A program made the translations under genes and the position numbers. From NCBI RefSeq assembly GCF_014529535.1, contig NW_023503293.1, positions 6,391,374 through 6,455,373 on the forward strand: DNA of 64,000 nt, given 5' to 3'. The notes under the pieces are model-generated. The model was not told the origin of the DNA and made no database searches. It saw nothing but the letters and a program-made list of their open reading frames with translations. The DNA is from Bradysia coprophila. Lineage: Eukaryota > Arthropoda > Insecta > Diptera > Sciaridae. Shown in pieces: positions 28,788 through 41,697 of this stretch (position 1 is the stretch's first letter; every line of letters begins with the position of its first letter).

Positions 28788-31377
28788 TTTTTCGTCAATA
28801 GAAATGGAGATTCATTTAGAAATTACATTACACCGGACGTTCGTCCTATGGTAGGTAGGAACTGTCCATAAATGACGTCCCCAAAAACTTGAAAAACCTA
28901 CCATCCAGAATTTATTTTATATCCATCCAGAATTTCGAGAATGAATGCTGAATTAAATTTTGTCAGTTTACTGATGGACGCTTAACATTCCAAATATTCA
29001 CGAAAAAATAATGAAGCTCGCTTGAAAGCTTGGATCTTCATGATTAAAACGTAGTTTTTCTCTTGGTCACATTTGTTTTGGTATAGGTGTCGTTGAAAAA
29101 ATTATTTTTAGAACCCTTGAGAATCTGTTTCTTGAATAAAACTCTCAAAAGAAGAATCTGATGACTAACACCAAAAGTTCTAACTCCAAAAACTTGCAAG
29201 CTTGCAAAAATACCTAACGTGTGACGATGGAGATGATCTAGTTATGACTTATAGCAACATTCTTATAGTAAAGTCATGAAAATCGAATGTAGGAAGGAAA
29301 ACACTTGTGGTAGAATGAAACTTTATCTCTTATGGGAACGTTGGGAGAATGTTATCTCGAGAGTTTTAACTTGTCTAGAATTACCATTTGACTAGAGGAT
29401 TACCTCCGAGAGTAGAAAAATTTTTAGAATTAAAAATCCCTCGCAGTTACAAGTTAACACTGCAACACGTCTTCCATAATAAGAAATACTTTAGAGCTAG
29501 AAATTCTCCTTGTGAGTGTCATCCGAAAAAGTGTCTAATCGTCAAGTTATTTCGCATATTTATTAATCCTTAATTGAAACAGGAAATTAATCCCTTGAAT
29601 AAATGTCGTTGGAACAATCTTTTACCATTACTTCGTTCGAATGTGCTGTGTTCCCTCGCATCAATAATCTCTACAGCAGACAAACTACTTTTAAGGTAAT
29701 GAATCAAGCAGCATTTGGAATTTACATGTATATTGCAGCGTAGTCCGTAAAAATGTAGAATAGTGTTTGTAGAATACAAAGAAATAAGGTGTGAATTTGA
29801 CAAAGAGAGCTGAGAGTTTGGTTGCTAGAGAGAGTATTGCTCGTATTCATTATTTTATCCCGCATGACACACTATTTATATATGCTACAACATAAAATGT
29901 AAAACTTTCCTTCAATGTTTATGGAATAATCACAAAGCAATTTGACCAATTTGACAATTTGGCTTAAAGTCTTTTTATACGGAAACTTTCATCAATTTCA
30001 GCCAACAAAGCCAACAAAGCCAACAAAATTACGTTTCGGAAAGTCCATAGAAGTTTTGATTTTTGTAGCACTTGATTTACCCAAACGAGAAGAATTGTTA
30101 TAAAATCACCATAGTGCCTCGTACAGATTGCTTCCTAATTGATTTGAAATTATTTCTTTAAAAATAAAACAATTCCAACTCAGTCAACTCAGTCACGCCC
30201 AATTTTCGTAGTTAAATTTGTGACTCAACATTTGAAACTCGTCTCAAAGTCATGTGAGGCGTATTCCCGTCAGAGTTTAGCATCGTTGGTGAAATCAAAA
30301 GTCTGGTTAAGTCTGATTTGGGTACTGAGTGACTTGACACTTTAGATAAAGCCTCATTCGAATCGACGCCAAATGAAAAATTTAATCTTTACTGAACTTG
30401 TGTGGTTCAACAATGTTTTGTAGATTTTAATTTTGACAAGTGTGACAGCTCGAGTCGAAGGCGAGGGATGCAACCAGACACCTTGAAACAAGTTTTAACG
30501 CTAGCAGTGTCCGTGAAGGAAAACGAGTTTCGATTTATTATTTGGTATCGATGTGAGTTTGACTATATCTTAAAGTCTTCCGATATTTGTTTTAAGCATT
30601 GGAGTCATCGAAAACTTATAAAATCATCAGTAACGCTCCATTCTGACGGGAGTACACCGTCGTATGGCAATTATATATAAATCAACATTTTTCGAATAAA
30701 TATGCTTATCGGAGATCGCAGTAAACAAAACAAATTTAACGATAATATTCAAATGCATTATGCACACACCATGTATATGCACATTGCACATACATAATGA
30801 GATTGCATGAAAATTCACACTATCATTACAATTAAGTCGTATGAACAATTTGTGTTGCTGCTTTTTTCCGTAAAAAGAATATTAACAGCCGCAATCCATA
30901 AAATTTTATTTTTCTTTCAGATTAATCAAAAAAAAAGCAATTTTTCCTTGACAATGAAAATATGCGTCGGTAAATGTCATGCATACAGCAATTTCCAGTA
31001 GTTTTGCTGTATTATGGCGAAATTGCCTTTACATCGACCTTACAGTGAAGTATGTAAAAACTGATTTAAAATGCAAAAAAGATAAAAATTCACATTGACA
31101 ATGAATTTAAGTGCGACGATGAGTGCTTATACTCCATTTCCCATGGATTGACAAAGTAGTGCCGTCTTTAAGTTGAGCAAAGAATGTTAAGTGTTTGTGG
31201 CTCTAAGGAGGAGCTTTCATAAAACACATACATTAAGCACATTCATGTGTAGATTTTCACTAATTTTATTTCTGATCACAACACTCATACAGTTATAGCA
31301 CCATATCGAGGCATTTTATACTTCAGACAAGTATATTATACTATACAGTCATTATACTTCACTTATAAGTATACCAC
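28788..31377. other. Intergenic, nothing firm
   Basis: No exon recognised. Near 30450, GTCGAAGGCGAGGGATGCA resembles GCCGAAGGCGAGGAATGCA near 63423, a further pair of dispersed repeat ends. Confidence 0.35.
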
Positions 31378-31520
31378 CAACGCACTTCAGGCATGTGTGG
31401 TACTCTAAATACGGTGCTGAAACTTCACAGTGTGAGACACTGTAAAAATTCTATTTCACACTAAATAGTACTCTATTTGGCAGCTGTCGACTATGATCAC
31501 TTTTGCTTGAAGTAGACTAA
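31378..31520 (+). mobile_element. CAACGCACTT MITE family, copy 1 (decayed)
   Basis: It begins CAACGCACTTCAGGCATG and ends TTTTGCTTGAAGTAGAC, the inverted counterpart with mismatches. Inside it shares GTGGTACTCTAAATA, CACTGTAAAAA and GTACTCTATTTGGCAGCTGTC with the copies at 37856 and 44033. Confidence 0.75.
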
Positions 31521-33421
31521 GTTTGAGATCCAGTGCGTTGCCCGCTTAATACAAATAAAAGTACGCATTTCGACGGGTCTTACCAAAAGTGAAGTAGAGA
31601 CTATTGACTATAAAATTAAAGCTGCTTACCTGAGAGCCTTAGTAATTTCAAAACTTTGGCCTCAATTAGGTGATGTCACCTTCTTGGACCGAACTAACTA
31701 AATCATATTAGACTAAATTGATGGTGAAATACACCTATCTCCCCCTTGTAAAAAGGAGACACCATCCGACAGGATACCGACATTAACATTAAATTCAGAA
31801 ATTTGCAATGGAAATTTTATGTGATTCTCGTCGAATATTTCACTCAAAGCTTCTACCTTCAATTCGCTTAATCACGACTTTACTGTACGTGGCTTTCATG
31901 TGTTTTGATCAAATCAAACAGATATAATCAAGCCACCGACGTAATGTTAATACAAAATTCAAAAGACAGTTGCACATATAATTTCACCTTGTGGGAAGCA
32001 TTTCAATATTTGTTTTTGTTTGTTTTTTATTCTGAATTGCAACAACACTCGCATGTAGAACTAAATGCTATGGTCAGTGTAGTTTTCATTTTCATACAAA
32101 TCTCAAGTGCAGTGATAACAGTAGTTTGTAATAATTTGTGTTGAGTAACTAGACCATTTTCAAATTTTCAATTAAATTTAAAGAAATATTTTGAAGAAGA
32201 AGAAAAAGGAAAAAAAGTGGTGACACCTAAGCCGAAAAGGAATTCGATTTGCCTGGGCTTAGTCATAAATATTTGGACGATAAAACTTCAGTCATTTGAG
32301 TCATTCCATTCGTCTAGACCTAGCCGTCAATCGATTGACTAAAAATGGTAAAAATAAATAAGGAAAAAAATGAATTGAAATTAATTAAATAAATATTTGC
32401 CCCGATTGCAATTAATAAATTGGGAATTTTACATTAAATGTAAGTGGTTAGCGCACACCTTGAATGTAATTTTCCGCAAAAGAAAAATTCCAATATCTCT
32501 TGAGTAGTTTTGATAGATAAAAGCGTTGACAAAGTTCTTATATTTAAAGATGGAAAAATTGAATTTTAATATCAGTTCAATTCGTATACGTAGTTTCAAA
32601 CGGCCGGACCTGAGGTTTTCTTTTCAAAACAGTCTAAGGTATTTTACTAATTTCTCGAAACCATCGACACATTGTGAATTTTTTTTTTTCATTTTTAAAA
32701 GAATCAGTGATTCTGCCAAGAATTGTTCTCGTTTGCGGCTATCGGCCTAATTGAATCGGTGAAATTTATTTAAATAAAAATAGCGTTGTTTCACATAATA
32801 TCACCAAATCTCCAAATTTTCCTTAACTAAATAGTCGAATTTTTCCATAATGATATGAACTCCACTTATAAATCCATCCATACATTAAATTGTAAGAGTA
32901 TACACCATAATTCATCATTACGCGTAGTTCAAATTTCTGTTCTGTAAACTGATCCAATTTCTAACAAGAAAATAATATTCGTTACCGAGTCAACGCACCA
33001 AAAAAGTGGTTTAATGTTAAACGAATTTTGATTAAATAATTTAGAGAGACAAATGTTCAATGGATTTTTATGTGATGCTGTTACGTGTCTTAAATCAAAC
33101 AAACAAACAAACAAAAAACGTGGAATAGTTTCGTTAAGGCCAGGTACTATTTTGTGATTCACTGCAGCTGCAGTGGAGGAAAAACGTTTTTTTTTCCTTT
33201 TAAAGAACAATCTAAGCGTCTGTGTCAAGGTTCTTCCACCATTTACGATGTGATTCACCATTTGATCTGGCTTTCGATTTTCGATTCTTCCTGATGATTT
33301 GTTCTAGAACTTAGAGCTTAGAACATTGGAATATTAGAAAACTATGGAAATAAACTCATGAGAATAGTCCATACGCAACCAATCAACGATGATGACTTAA
33401 TCATTTAAGACGAATCAACAC
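31521..33421. other. Intergenic, nothing recognised
   Basis: AT-rich. Several short frames on both strands show no domain or splice support. Confidence 0.35.
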
Positions 33422-33679
33422 AACGCTAAATTGTAGCCAAAATTTGTGCGTCCTTTCTGGAAACCGTGGGACCATCGTTTTGTGACAAAATTTGTTGGCT
33501 TAGAGTAACAATGATAAATGTCTGTGATGTTGACCTACAAGGAAGAAACACAATAGTTCACGATAATTGGCACAAATTTTTCACTGAACGATCAACTTTT
33601 ACCAGAAAGGACGCAGACACGAAGTTCTAATCGAAAATATATTATTTTTTCGCACAAATTTAGGCTACAATTTAGCGTT
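33422..33679. mobile_element. 258-bp MITE with ~28-bp terminal inverted repeats
   Basis: AACGCTAAATTGTAGCCAAA at the left end is mirrored at 33652-33679 with one mismatch. A second inverted pair (GCGTCCTTTCTGG and CCAGAAAGGACGC) sits inside. No coding capacity and no clear target duplication. Confidence 0.7.
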
Positions 33680-35264
33680 CTGTTAATTGGTCTTAAACTG
33701 AGATTATTCATGAAAAACATATTCCAAACTTTCCTACGTATTCCAAAAATTTTCCAATTTTTCTTAAATTTTCCTTACCAAATTACGGAAAAATGAATGA
33801 AAATTTAGGAAAACGTCGTAAATTTTGAAAAAAGTTTTCTATAGCATTACTTTTGATCCCTGCATACTATCGCAATTTCTAGATTAACAATTCTCTCGAA
33901 GGATTTGCACATTCTGATTTGCTTAGAAGAGTTTCATAAAACAAGCCTCTCGTAAACTGCTTCCCAGTAGCAGTCACAAGACTAGCTCCTGACCTTAAAC
34001 TTTAATGATTCAATGGACTAAAGATTATGCTTAAATTTTACATAACTTTGAATTTGGTTAAAACAATGTCTCGATTTACTACAAGTTGTTTCATCTTTCT
34101 ATGCTGATTGAAACCGATTTTTGCATGAATCGCATACAAATGTAAATCCAAATTTAAATACCATTGAGCATTCCTCAGGAGGTATACACTACACTGGATT
34201 GTGTACACTTGAATTTTAAAAATGCAAATAACTGAGGCGTATTTGTGGGATAATCTACCAATCAGTCGAAATAAGATAGAAGAGCAGTAACGGAAAATCA
34301 CTGCCATCCGAAATAGGTCATTTAGTTTTATACGGATGTGCATTTGTAGTGCATCGAAACCATTAAAGTTTCAGAAATATTTTTTTTTTAAATATATCAA
34401 TCTCGTAAAACGCAACAATTGCACAATCTCTCATTGATGAATAGAAGTCGTAACAGTTTTTAACGTTGTCGTTGAACTTCTTTCTAAAAAAGTGAAAATT
34501 TTCCAATGATTTGACTTAACGATGCAGGTAAGACCGTATAGGGCCGAGGACGCGACAAGGTAGAGTATGAAATTCATATTTGGAGCCATCTGAACGTGCT
34601 TTTGTTTAATGGATTTGGTGGAAGACGCGCTGTGAATACATAATCATTTACAACAACACATCATCCATTAAATAATAATATTTGTTTCCAATTGTAAATC
34701 GAGTAAACTCAAAATGTTATCTCTTAGATTGCTTACAGTAGTTGCACAAGTCAATAAATCATAACTTTTTACGAGGCTCACTCTCACATTTATTGCACAG
34801 AAGTGAATCGGACTTTTTGTTTGCTTCAATAAAATTTTAAAACAGTTCGTTTCACTCAGAACAAAATCAGTTTTATGGTATACACTTGACCGTAGTACTG
34901 ATTGCAATTTTAAAAGGAAAATATTTTTGATTGTTCACCTGAATGCAAACCTTTTGGCTAATTAGTGTGGTTTTGGGAACGTTCACGATAGAATGTGGAA
35001 GAGCTATTAAACTGATGTAAGTCCTTGTTAATAAAACACAAATTATTTTGTGGAACAACTTAGAAATCGAATTCATATCAAAAATCAAAAATTTGATTCT
35101 AATAAATTCCTTGAAAATTCTTGTTTTTTATCCGAACAAAAGCCCTGTGACAAGCTACATTTTATTCACACTCTCCTTGTTCAACAATATTCCCTTCGGA
35201 AAAGTGCTTTTCACCCAAAATTTTAAATGAATTTATTTCATGTCGCAGGTCGGTTTAATGGTCA
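33680..35264. other. Upstream region of the second transporter
   Basis: No coding exon recognised. An acceptor (TGTCGCAG) at 35248 just before the ATG suggests that the 5' UTR is spliced from an upstream non-coding exon not located here. Confidence 0.35.
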
Positions 35265-37019
35265 ATGAGTTCATCTGAACATAACTATCAAGCTGTGGGT
35301 GCTTCTGAAACCACCAGATTCAAAGAGTATAGAATGGAAGAAGGAAACAAAATTAGACTTTATCTGACAGCGGTGCTTGGTAAGAAAGATTTTTGAAATT
35401 GTGAATTTTTGTACGGCAATTACTTAAGATCAAAAAAAAATCAGTCAATGTAGCTAGCGTAGCTGTTGGAACAGCTATCGGGTGGACATCTCCTGTTTCA
35501 CCGAAACTTAATGACGAAGAGCTTACTGATACTCCTTTATCAAATGTGCCCGACGCACAGGAATTATCATGGATCGGAGCACTAGTGCCACTGGGCGCTT
35601 TAATTGGTATTTGCTGATGTCACAGACAAGCGTTTTCAGTAATCGGAAAAATTAATTCTGTTTCCCTAAATTCAGCTCCATTTGTTGCTGGTCCCTTAGC
35701 AGATAAAATTGGGAGAAAGTGGACATTACTGTCAAGTACAGTGTTCTTTGCCATCGGTTCAATTTTATTTTTAACTGCTGGTTCAGTGGGACAATTATAC
35801 GCGGCACGATTGATTCAAGTAAGTCATGTGACCTGTGATGGATCAAGATATTTAAATTGTTTACAATTAGGGATTTGGCGTTGGCTTTGTGATGACAGCT
35901 CAACCCATGTATATTGGAGAAATTGCTACGGATGACACACGAGATACACTCGGTTCGTTCATGCAACTTTTCATTGTAACAGGCATTCTGTACGTGTACG
36001 CTATTGGCCCGTTTGTCAGTTACTATGCTCTACAATATGCCTGTCTGGCTATACAGGCAGCTTTTGCTGTGGGTTTCTTTTTTATGCCAGAAAGTCCGTA
36101 CTATTACATTGGGAAAGGTAACTTTGGTCAGGGTTGCATTGTCCGCAAATTCAAAATCTTATTGAGGGTCATTTTAAGGCAAAAAGAAGGAAGCAACTGA
36201 AGCGCTGAAATTTTTGCGTGGTAAAAGTGGCGAAGGTGTGCAAGACGAACTAACAGACATACAAGTTTCGGTGGAAGAGTCCATGAGAAACACAGCATCT
36301 CCACTTGATTTAGTGAGATCCAAAGGAAATCTGAAAGCTTTAATTGCAAGCGCAGGACTAATTCTGTTCCAACAATTGTCTGGTATCAATGTTGTCTTAT
36401 TTTACACTCAAGACATTTTCAAAGACACCGGTAGTGATCTAAAGCCTGAAATTGCCACCATCATAATCGGTCAGTCATTTAGAATATTGCAAATCGGTTC
36501 CGTTATTTTCAGAGAAAATGTCTCCCTTTAGGTATTGTTCAAGTGGCTGCCAGTGGCCTAACTCCGATCGTGGTCAAGAAATTGGGAAAACGAATAATGT
36601 TGCTCGTCTCGGCGGCGGCCATGTGTTTATCCATGGGATTGATGGGTCTGTACTTTTACTTGAAAGAAAACGATCCCGAAACGGCCAAATCAATATCTTG
36701 GCTACCGATTGCGGCACTGGTCATTTACATCATTCTCTATTGCCTCGGTTTCGGTCCCCTTCCATGGGCCGTGCTTGGCGAAATGTTCCCGTCAAATGTT
36801 AAGTCGTACGCATCCTCACTGGTAGCTTCGACCTGCTGGATAATGGGATTCCTGATAACATTGTTCTACTCAACGTTAGTGGTTGCAATTGGTTCGGCAT
36901 GGTCATTTTGGTTGTTTACAATTTGTTGCGCCGTAGCGATACCATTCACATTCATCAATGTGTTCGAAACGAAAGGGATGAGTTTGCAACAGATTCAAGA
37001 CAAACTTAATGGGAAGTAA
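35265..37019 (+). CDS. Tret1-like: Tret1-like facilitated sugar transporter, six exons
   Basis: Second major-facilitator sugar porter, 481 residues, for hexose or trehalose uptake across the plasma membrane. Exons are 35265-35379, 35445-35606, 35676-35818, 35871-36117, 36179-36469 and 36532-37019, with GT-AG introns of 52-69 bp and consistent phases. Landmarks are GTAIGWTSPV in TM1, LADKIGRKW after TM2, PMYIGEIATDDTRDTLGS, MPESPYYYI before the central loop, QQLSGIN at 287-293, GPLPW at 394-398 and FETKG at 464-468. An acceptor at 35248 implies a spliced 5' UTR. It lies 11 kb downstream of the other transporter on the same strand but shares few intron positions and has compact introns, so it is an old rather than recent duplicate. 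Substrate specificity cannot be read from sequence. Confidence 0.93.
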
Positions 37020-37111
37020 AAAAAAATGCTGTAGAGCAATTGTGGAAAGTTACCCATTGTATTTTCATGTTATTAAGCACCAATTGTTTTAACAAAATGT
37101 AATTTATTTCA

Positions 37112-37117
37112 AATAAA
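37112..37117 (+). terminator. Poly(A) signal of the second transporter
   Basis: AATAAA lies 93 bp after the stop codon, followed by T-rich sequence. It is the likely cleavage and polyadenylation signal for the upstream gene. Confidence 0.7.
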
Positions 37118-37336
37118 AATTTTTTAAATGTTTTTGCATCGTTTGTTGTTATTCACACTGTCTTCTCCATCTATAGTCCTGCCTACGAGCCCATGCATTC
37201 GGTAACATCACTGCTACTTTTTTCTATGTTTATGCTAGAAGTAGTTCTTCGGTGCGAGCTACAAGCCTTAACACTCACCTATATGACGCAAAGAGGTGCT
37301 ATCAGAAGATTCTATAAATAAAAACATAAAGCACAA

Positions 37337-37805
37337 TGGGAAAATCTCACTAACGGCATTTATATCAGAGCCATAATCGATGGCCCAAAGTTTAAAAACA
37401 CTAATTTCTTGCTAAATAAATCAAGAGAAGACCTAAGGCTTATCATCGGTGCAATAACCGGTCACAGTAAAACGAACAAACATCTGCACAGAATGAGACT
37501 CACAGAATCGGCGAAGAAGAAGAACCTCACACGTTATTATGGATTGTCCAGCTATCAAGAACACAAGGATTTCTATTTTTGGATACCACACTCTCACCGC
37601 AGATCTTCTAAAAAACATGGAACTTGAAAAAGTCTTCAGCTTCTTCAACAGACTAAATATACAGTTTTGAGGCGGATAAAATTTAATCGTTATATGACTT
37701 AAATCTTATTATTATATAAATGTAATTGGATATAAAAGAGGCCCAACATGAGGCCTAATTGTAATCTAAGTAATTTACTACCAGAACCAATAAACGTAAC
37801 TAACT
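37337..37805 (+). pseudogene. Decayed 3' end of a non-LTR (LINE) retrotransposon
   Basis: From 37337 a frame encodes the end of a LINE ORF2 as seen in Jockey/R1-like elements: LLNKSREDLRLIIGAITGH, then NKHLHRMRLTESA. The expected C-terminal zinc knuckle (CxxC...HxxxxC) follows in another frame: only SHVIMDCPAI survives, so the segment with the first two cysteines is deleted or shifted. That second frame continues through FGYHTLTADLL to a stop near 37670. About 130 bp of 3' UTR follows, ending in AACGTAACTAACTAACTAG, a short tandem tail typical of some LINE clades. The 5' part of the element is missing, as in usual 5'-truncated insertions. It is not functional. Confidence 0.8.
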
Positions 37806-37855
37806 AACTAGTCGAGGACTTAGTGTACTATAGATCAATAGAATATGCTTGCGGA

Positions 37856-38016
37856 CAACGCACTTCAAGCATGAGTGGTACTCTAAATAGAGTACTGAAA
37901 CGGAACAGTGTATCGAAGAAATTTTGGCACTGTAAAAAATCTGGAAAAATCTTTCATAGAAAATAGTACTCAATCTGGCAGCTGTCACTCGAAGCACTTT
38001 TGCTTGAAGTGCGTTG
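37856..38016 (+). mobile_element. CAACGCACTT MITE family, copy 2 (best preserved)
   Basis: 161 bp with perfect 16-bp terminal inverted repeats (CAACGCACTTCAAGCA). A second inverted pair, GTACTCTAAATAGAGTAC, is internal. It lies just downstream of the LINE relic. A TTGCG is present close to both ends (37849-37853 and 38017-38021) and may be a short target duplication. Confidence 0.85.
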
Positions 38017-39527
38017 TTGCGTACGTACATTCAGTGCCGAACTGGCCATACTGGGAATTCAGGCGATTCTCGAAGGGGTTTTGCATTTTTATATGAATAT
38101 AGTCTTTTTTCCGATTTTCCCGAAGGGCCTTTTGGTAGCCAGTGCGGCAATGCATACATTTTGACTGTGAAGATGAACACAATCGCTATCAACAATCGCT
38201 TATTTTCCTGTTAGTACTGTTGACGCACGTGTGCAACGAATTTTGTTTAAATATTTTTTTTTTAATGTTCGTTCCAAGATCTGTGTGTTCGTCTGGTCGA
38301 TATGGGTTATTGAACGTCAGTAAACAATAACCGATTTTAATGATTAAATGTATTCGTCGGATCAACGCGCTCCTAGAACAGGAAAGGTAACAGATTTAAG
38401 TAACTGTCATTTGGCCTGTTTGACCTCTTATTTTGTATGTACGCCTGTAACGCTGTGACATACATACCAACATAAAAAACTGAAGTTATATGAGAATTTT
38501 GGACTACTGCTTCGTGGAATCCCATCAGTTAAATTCTGTTCTTTTGCCTGTTCTTGGAGTGATTGATTGGTTGGTCGGATTGATTTTATTTTATTTTTGT
38601 TTTATGCCAGGCGCAACAGTCCAACAGTTCGCGAAAATTAAATTTTTGTTTTTCTTCGGCTTTTTTCGAAAAAATTTTATGGCTACAGGTGCAGAAGGGT
38701 ACATGCTAGCTGCAAATTCAACCTTTTTCAATTATGATATGACGACGTCTAGTCTAAAAATACTTGCAAAGTAAATGAAAATGGCGGCAACCATTCGTTT
38801 ACAATTCATTATGAATTTGTGTTTTTGAATCTAATTAGACGCAATTCAAACATGTTCTTCAAGAGAATTAAAAATGGCGACTATTTTCGAATGTTTGTCC
38901 ATTTCCTGTGGTATTATCTCCTCCTTAACCTATGGCTTCGATTGTGTTGTTTCTTTTTGCAGTTATTGCATCGTGTGTGGGCTTATTGGTTTTTTTTTTT
39001 TAAGTTTTAAGTTAAAAAAGAAAAGAATGTCTTGTGATAACCTATTCGCACATCAAAGGACCTGATCCACCCACTTGATGTCGTCTATTCTCGGATTTGT
39101 CGAATTCATGTCCTGATACACTAGATTCACCACTAGACGAATACTTCAATCATATATCTTCAACAGCAGCTTTAAGCTTTCACTCAAAATGATTAACATA
39201 TTGATTTGTATATAGTGTGTAGTGTACGAACAATGTGACTAAGTGAGTCTATGATCTAGATTCCTGTTTATGTTGTTTTTATTATCAAATTAATCATGTG
39301 GCTCTGTCGATTACTACTTTTGCAAACATCACTAAAACTCCATATGTCATGTTCAAAACACGTGCGTGTGTATGGTAGGCCAACTGAACAAATATCTCGA
39401 CAAATAACGTTCGTCAGATAATTAATGGTCTATGCAAAAATAAAATAGCAGAACGATTTTACACCTTTTCCAATTTAAAATTATTAACCAAAGGCGCTCT
39501 GTCGATATAGATTTTGGCAGAAATAAA
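38017..39527. other. Intergenic, nothing recognised
   Basis: Open frames near 38490-39065 are T-rich, hydrophobic by composition, and mutually overlapping. No domain or splice structure was found. Confidence 0.35.
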
Positions 39528-39880
39528 ATGCGCATCATTTCAATTATTCTATTTGGTAAAGTAAATAAGGAAAACACTTGGATTCCGATCCAGAATAGCT
39601 TTGATAGCCTGGATTCAGTTTTAATTTAATTTTTGTGGTTGAATTTTAGTCGTTTCAGTGTTCTTGAAAGTCATTGCAATCGAATCGTTTTGTATTCGAG
39701 ACTGTGACGCAGAGGAATTTGCCGAGGTATGTGCCAAGCGGCCAAACAGTGACAAGGAAATTGTGGTAAAAAATCGATGCCTTTTGGATAGACAGATTTG
39801 CTATGACACGGAATTCGGTTCGGGTACGGATAAAACTTTTTAAATTATTTCGGATTGCAATTCTCGTTACAGTTTCGTGA
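39528..39880 (+). CDS. Small secreted Kazal-like cysteine-rich protein, three exons
   Basis: Exons 39528-39555, 39650-39823 and 39873-39880 join in frame (phases 1 and 1) to a 69-residue protein. Exon 1 plus the start of exon 2 gives a signal peptide (MRIISIILFVVSVFLKVIA). The mature part starts near ESFC and has spacing CxxxC, then EFAEVCAK, then KNRCLLDRQIC. This resembles the compact Kazal domains of dipteran proteins, where a VCA element is followed by an N-x-C-x6-C element. Kazal domains bind and inhibit serine proteases. The number of visible cysteines (five) is one fewer than the classical six, so either the fold is atypical or the last exon is misjudged. If intron 2 (49 nt) is retained, the frame ends at 39843 instead. 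Secretion and the Kazal-like pattern are the firm parts; a protease target is not predictable. Confidence 0.6.
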
Positions 39881-41128
39881 TCATTCTTAAACAGTTACGT
39901 ACGAATTTTTACATGATGGCTGCTGCGACGGCTGGGACGGCTGGACTTATGAAGAAGTGGGCAAAAAACCATGCTTTGTTGATCATTCGTCGAAGCGTTG
40001 AAACTAAAGTAATGAAGTTTTTGACGTTGTCCTTCAAAGGTGTGTTCATTATGTGTCACCCATACCATGTATATTTGAAGACATACACGAATGCTACTCA
40101 CTGATTGAATAGTTTTATCTTTTTTTTACCCGGAAGCCTATAACAAGACTCTTATTGTTGTTATATTGTTATTAGTTTTCAGAGCTCAGAGTTCAACAAT
40201 AATCCAGAGCTATGATTTGCGTATCATTTAAAATTTTCTATCAAACTGCCTGCGATTTTAAATTTCAGACTGATTCATTATGTTGAAAGTAATAGATTTT
40301 ACGTGTTACGGCATGTTTCATTTTCATTTACATTGCCTAATCACGTAAAGCATTGTACTTACGAGGTTCCAAGTTGTTATTTGACACCCCACTTATCAAA
40401 TACACAACTTGGAACCTCGGAAGTAATATACTATTACTTTACTAGTGAGTGCCTTTAGTAAAACTCCGTCCTATAAACTCTATTATGATGAGTAAAAGTA
40501 TCTCGGGCTCAAACCCTCGATTCGAGGTATCAAATTCCTTCACTGGCATAGTAATGTACTATTTTAACGTTATTACGACATCCAACTTGGCTCACCAAAA
40601 GTGAAGGCTCAGGTGGTTCTTTCTAAATAAATTTTAGTTGTGTTGTGATTTGGACTGTTTGCATGTATAAAAATGTAAATTTGAGCGTGAGATATATTAT
40701 GAATGACGCCTAGATACAAAAAGACCTACAAAAATGCGACCTTTAGATAGGCAAACATATTAAAGTGCGATAAAATTAATGAAGTGTTAAAGTACCTGTT
40801 TGGACTAGATCCAACAAACGAATGAAGTAATAGTTTGAAACGATCATATCACGATACGTTGCCTTTGCAGGCTGACAATTAATCAGTGCAGTTTGTTCAT
40901 TCAAGCATTGAATTCAAAAGCAGTTCAAAGCTCGAAAGAAACTTTAGTTTACAGACATAATTACGTACATTCCTTCTCAACACGGCACGAATATAATCAC
41001 CTGTGGTAGTACCGAGATATTCATTTTTGACTACCAACTTTCATTGAGAGTGTGGCTGTGGCTGCTTCTGTTGACATTTTTATGCATAAAGGTTCGTTAT
41101 AGAAGCTTTAAGCTTAAAGCTTAGTCCG
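39881..41128. other. Intergenic with one hairpin
   Basis: 40357-40424 is an inverted repeat with arms of about 28 bp (ACTTACGAGGTTCCAAGTTG and complement). Nothing else was recognised. Confidence 0.4.
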
Positions 41129-41219
41129 CACTTCACTCTGTTTAATCACCGTTTAAACAATGAAAACTCCTCTCTCTTTTCATTTTTATAGCGTAACGGT
41201 GAGTAAACGGAGTGAAGTG
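41129..41219. mobile_element. ACTCCGT-family palindromic element, 91 bp
   Basis: CACTTCACTCTGTTTAATCACCGTT on the left is mirrored by AACGGTGAGTAAACGGAGTGAAGTG. The interior (ATGAAAAC..CCTCTCT..TTATAGCGTAA) is shared with 62892-62980. Confidence 0.75.
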
Positions 41220-41697
41220 AGGAAGAGTTAGACTTTAGCCAGATATTTAAATTTGGAATTATGAAAAAGGGAACCGTCGTCCACTAAGTCGGTCATTTCA
41301 GAACAGCCAATTCAACAATGCAACATAAGAAACAGTCGCTTGATTGGAGTGAGAGAGAAATGAAACCGTTCGTTTTGTGTTTATCATTTATCTACAAGTC
41401 CATTAACATAGCTAGCACAGCCGTAGTGCAACGGCATCTTTATGTCATCTTTCTTAACTAAAACTTTGAACCGAGTGGATACCGTGCATACCATATTGTC
41501 TTAGACATCAATACCAATTCTTTTCCATGACAGAAGAAGAATGTATTGTCAGAGCCGTCAGAGGGGGCATCGGAATACCCATATTTGTCTTAAACATCAT
41601 CGAAATTTATTTATTGTCGTTTGACTAAACAAATTGTTGATATTGGCGGAGCGATTAACCCTGTCTATGTAATTTTCGCTTCGAACTGTAAGCATCA

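Noticed and set aside
36128-36389. Minus-strand frames inside the second transporter
   Set aside because: Antisense shadows of exon 5, with no independent features.
38490-39065. Hydrophobic frames that look like membrane proteins
   Set aside because: The hydrophobicity comes from T-rich composition (Phe/Leu runs). The frames overlap in different phases and no splice model links them.
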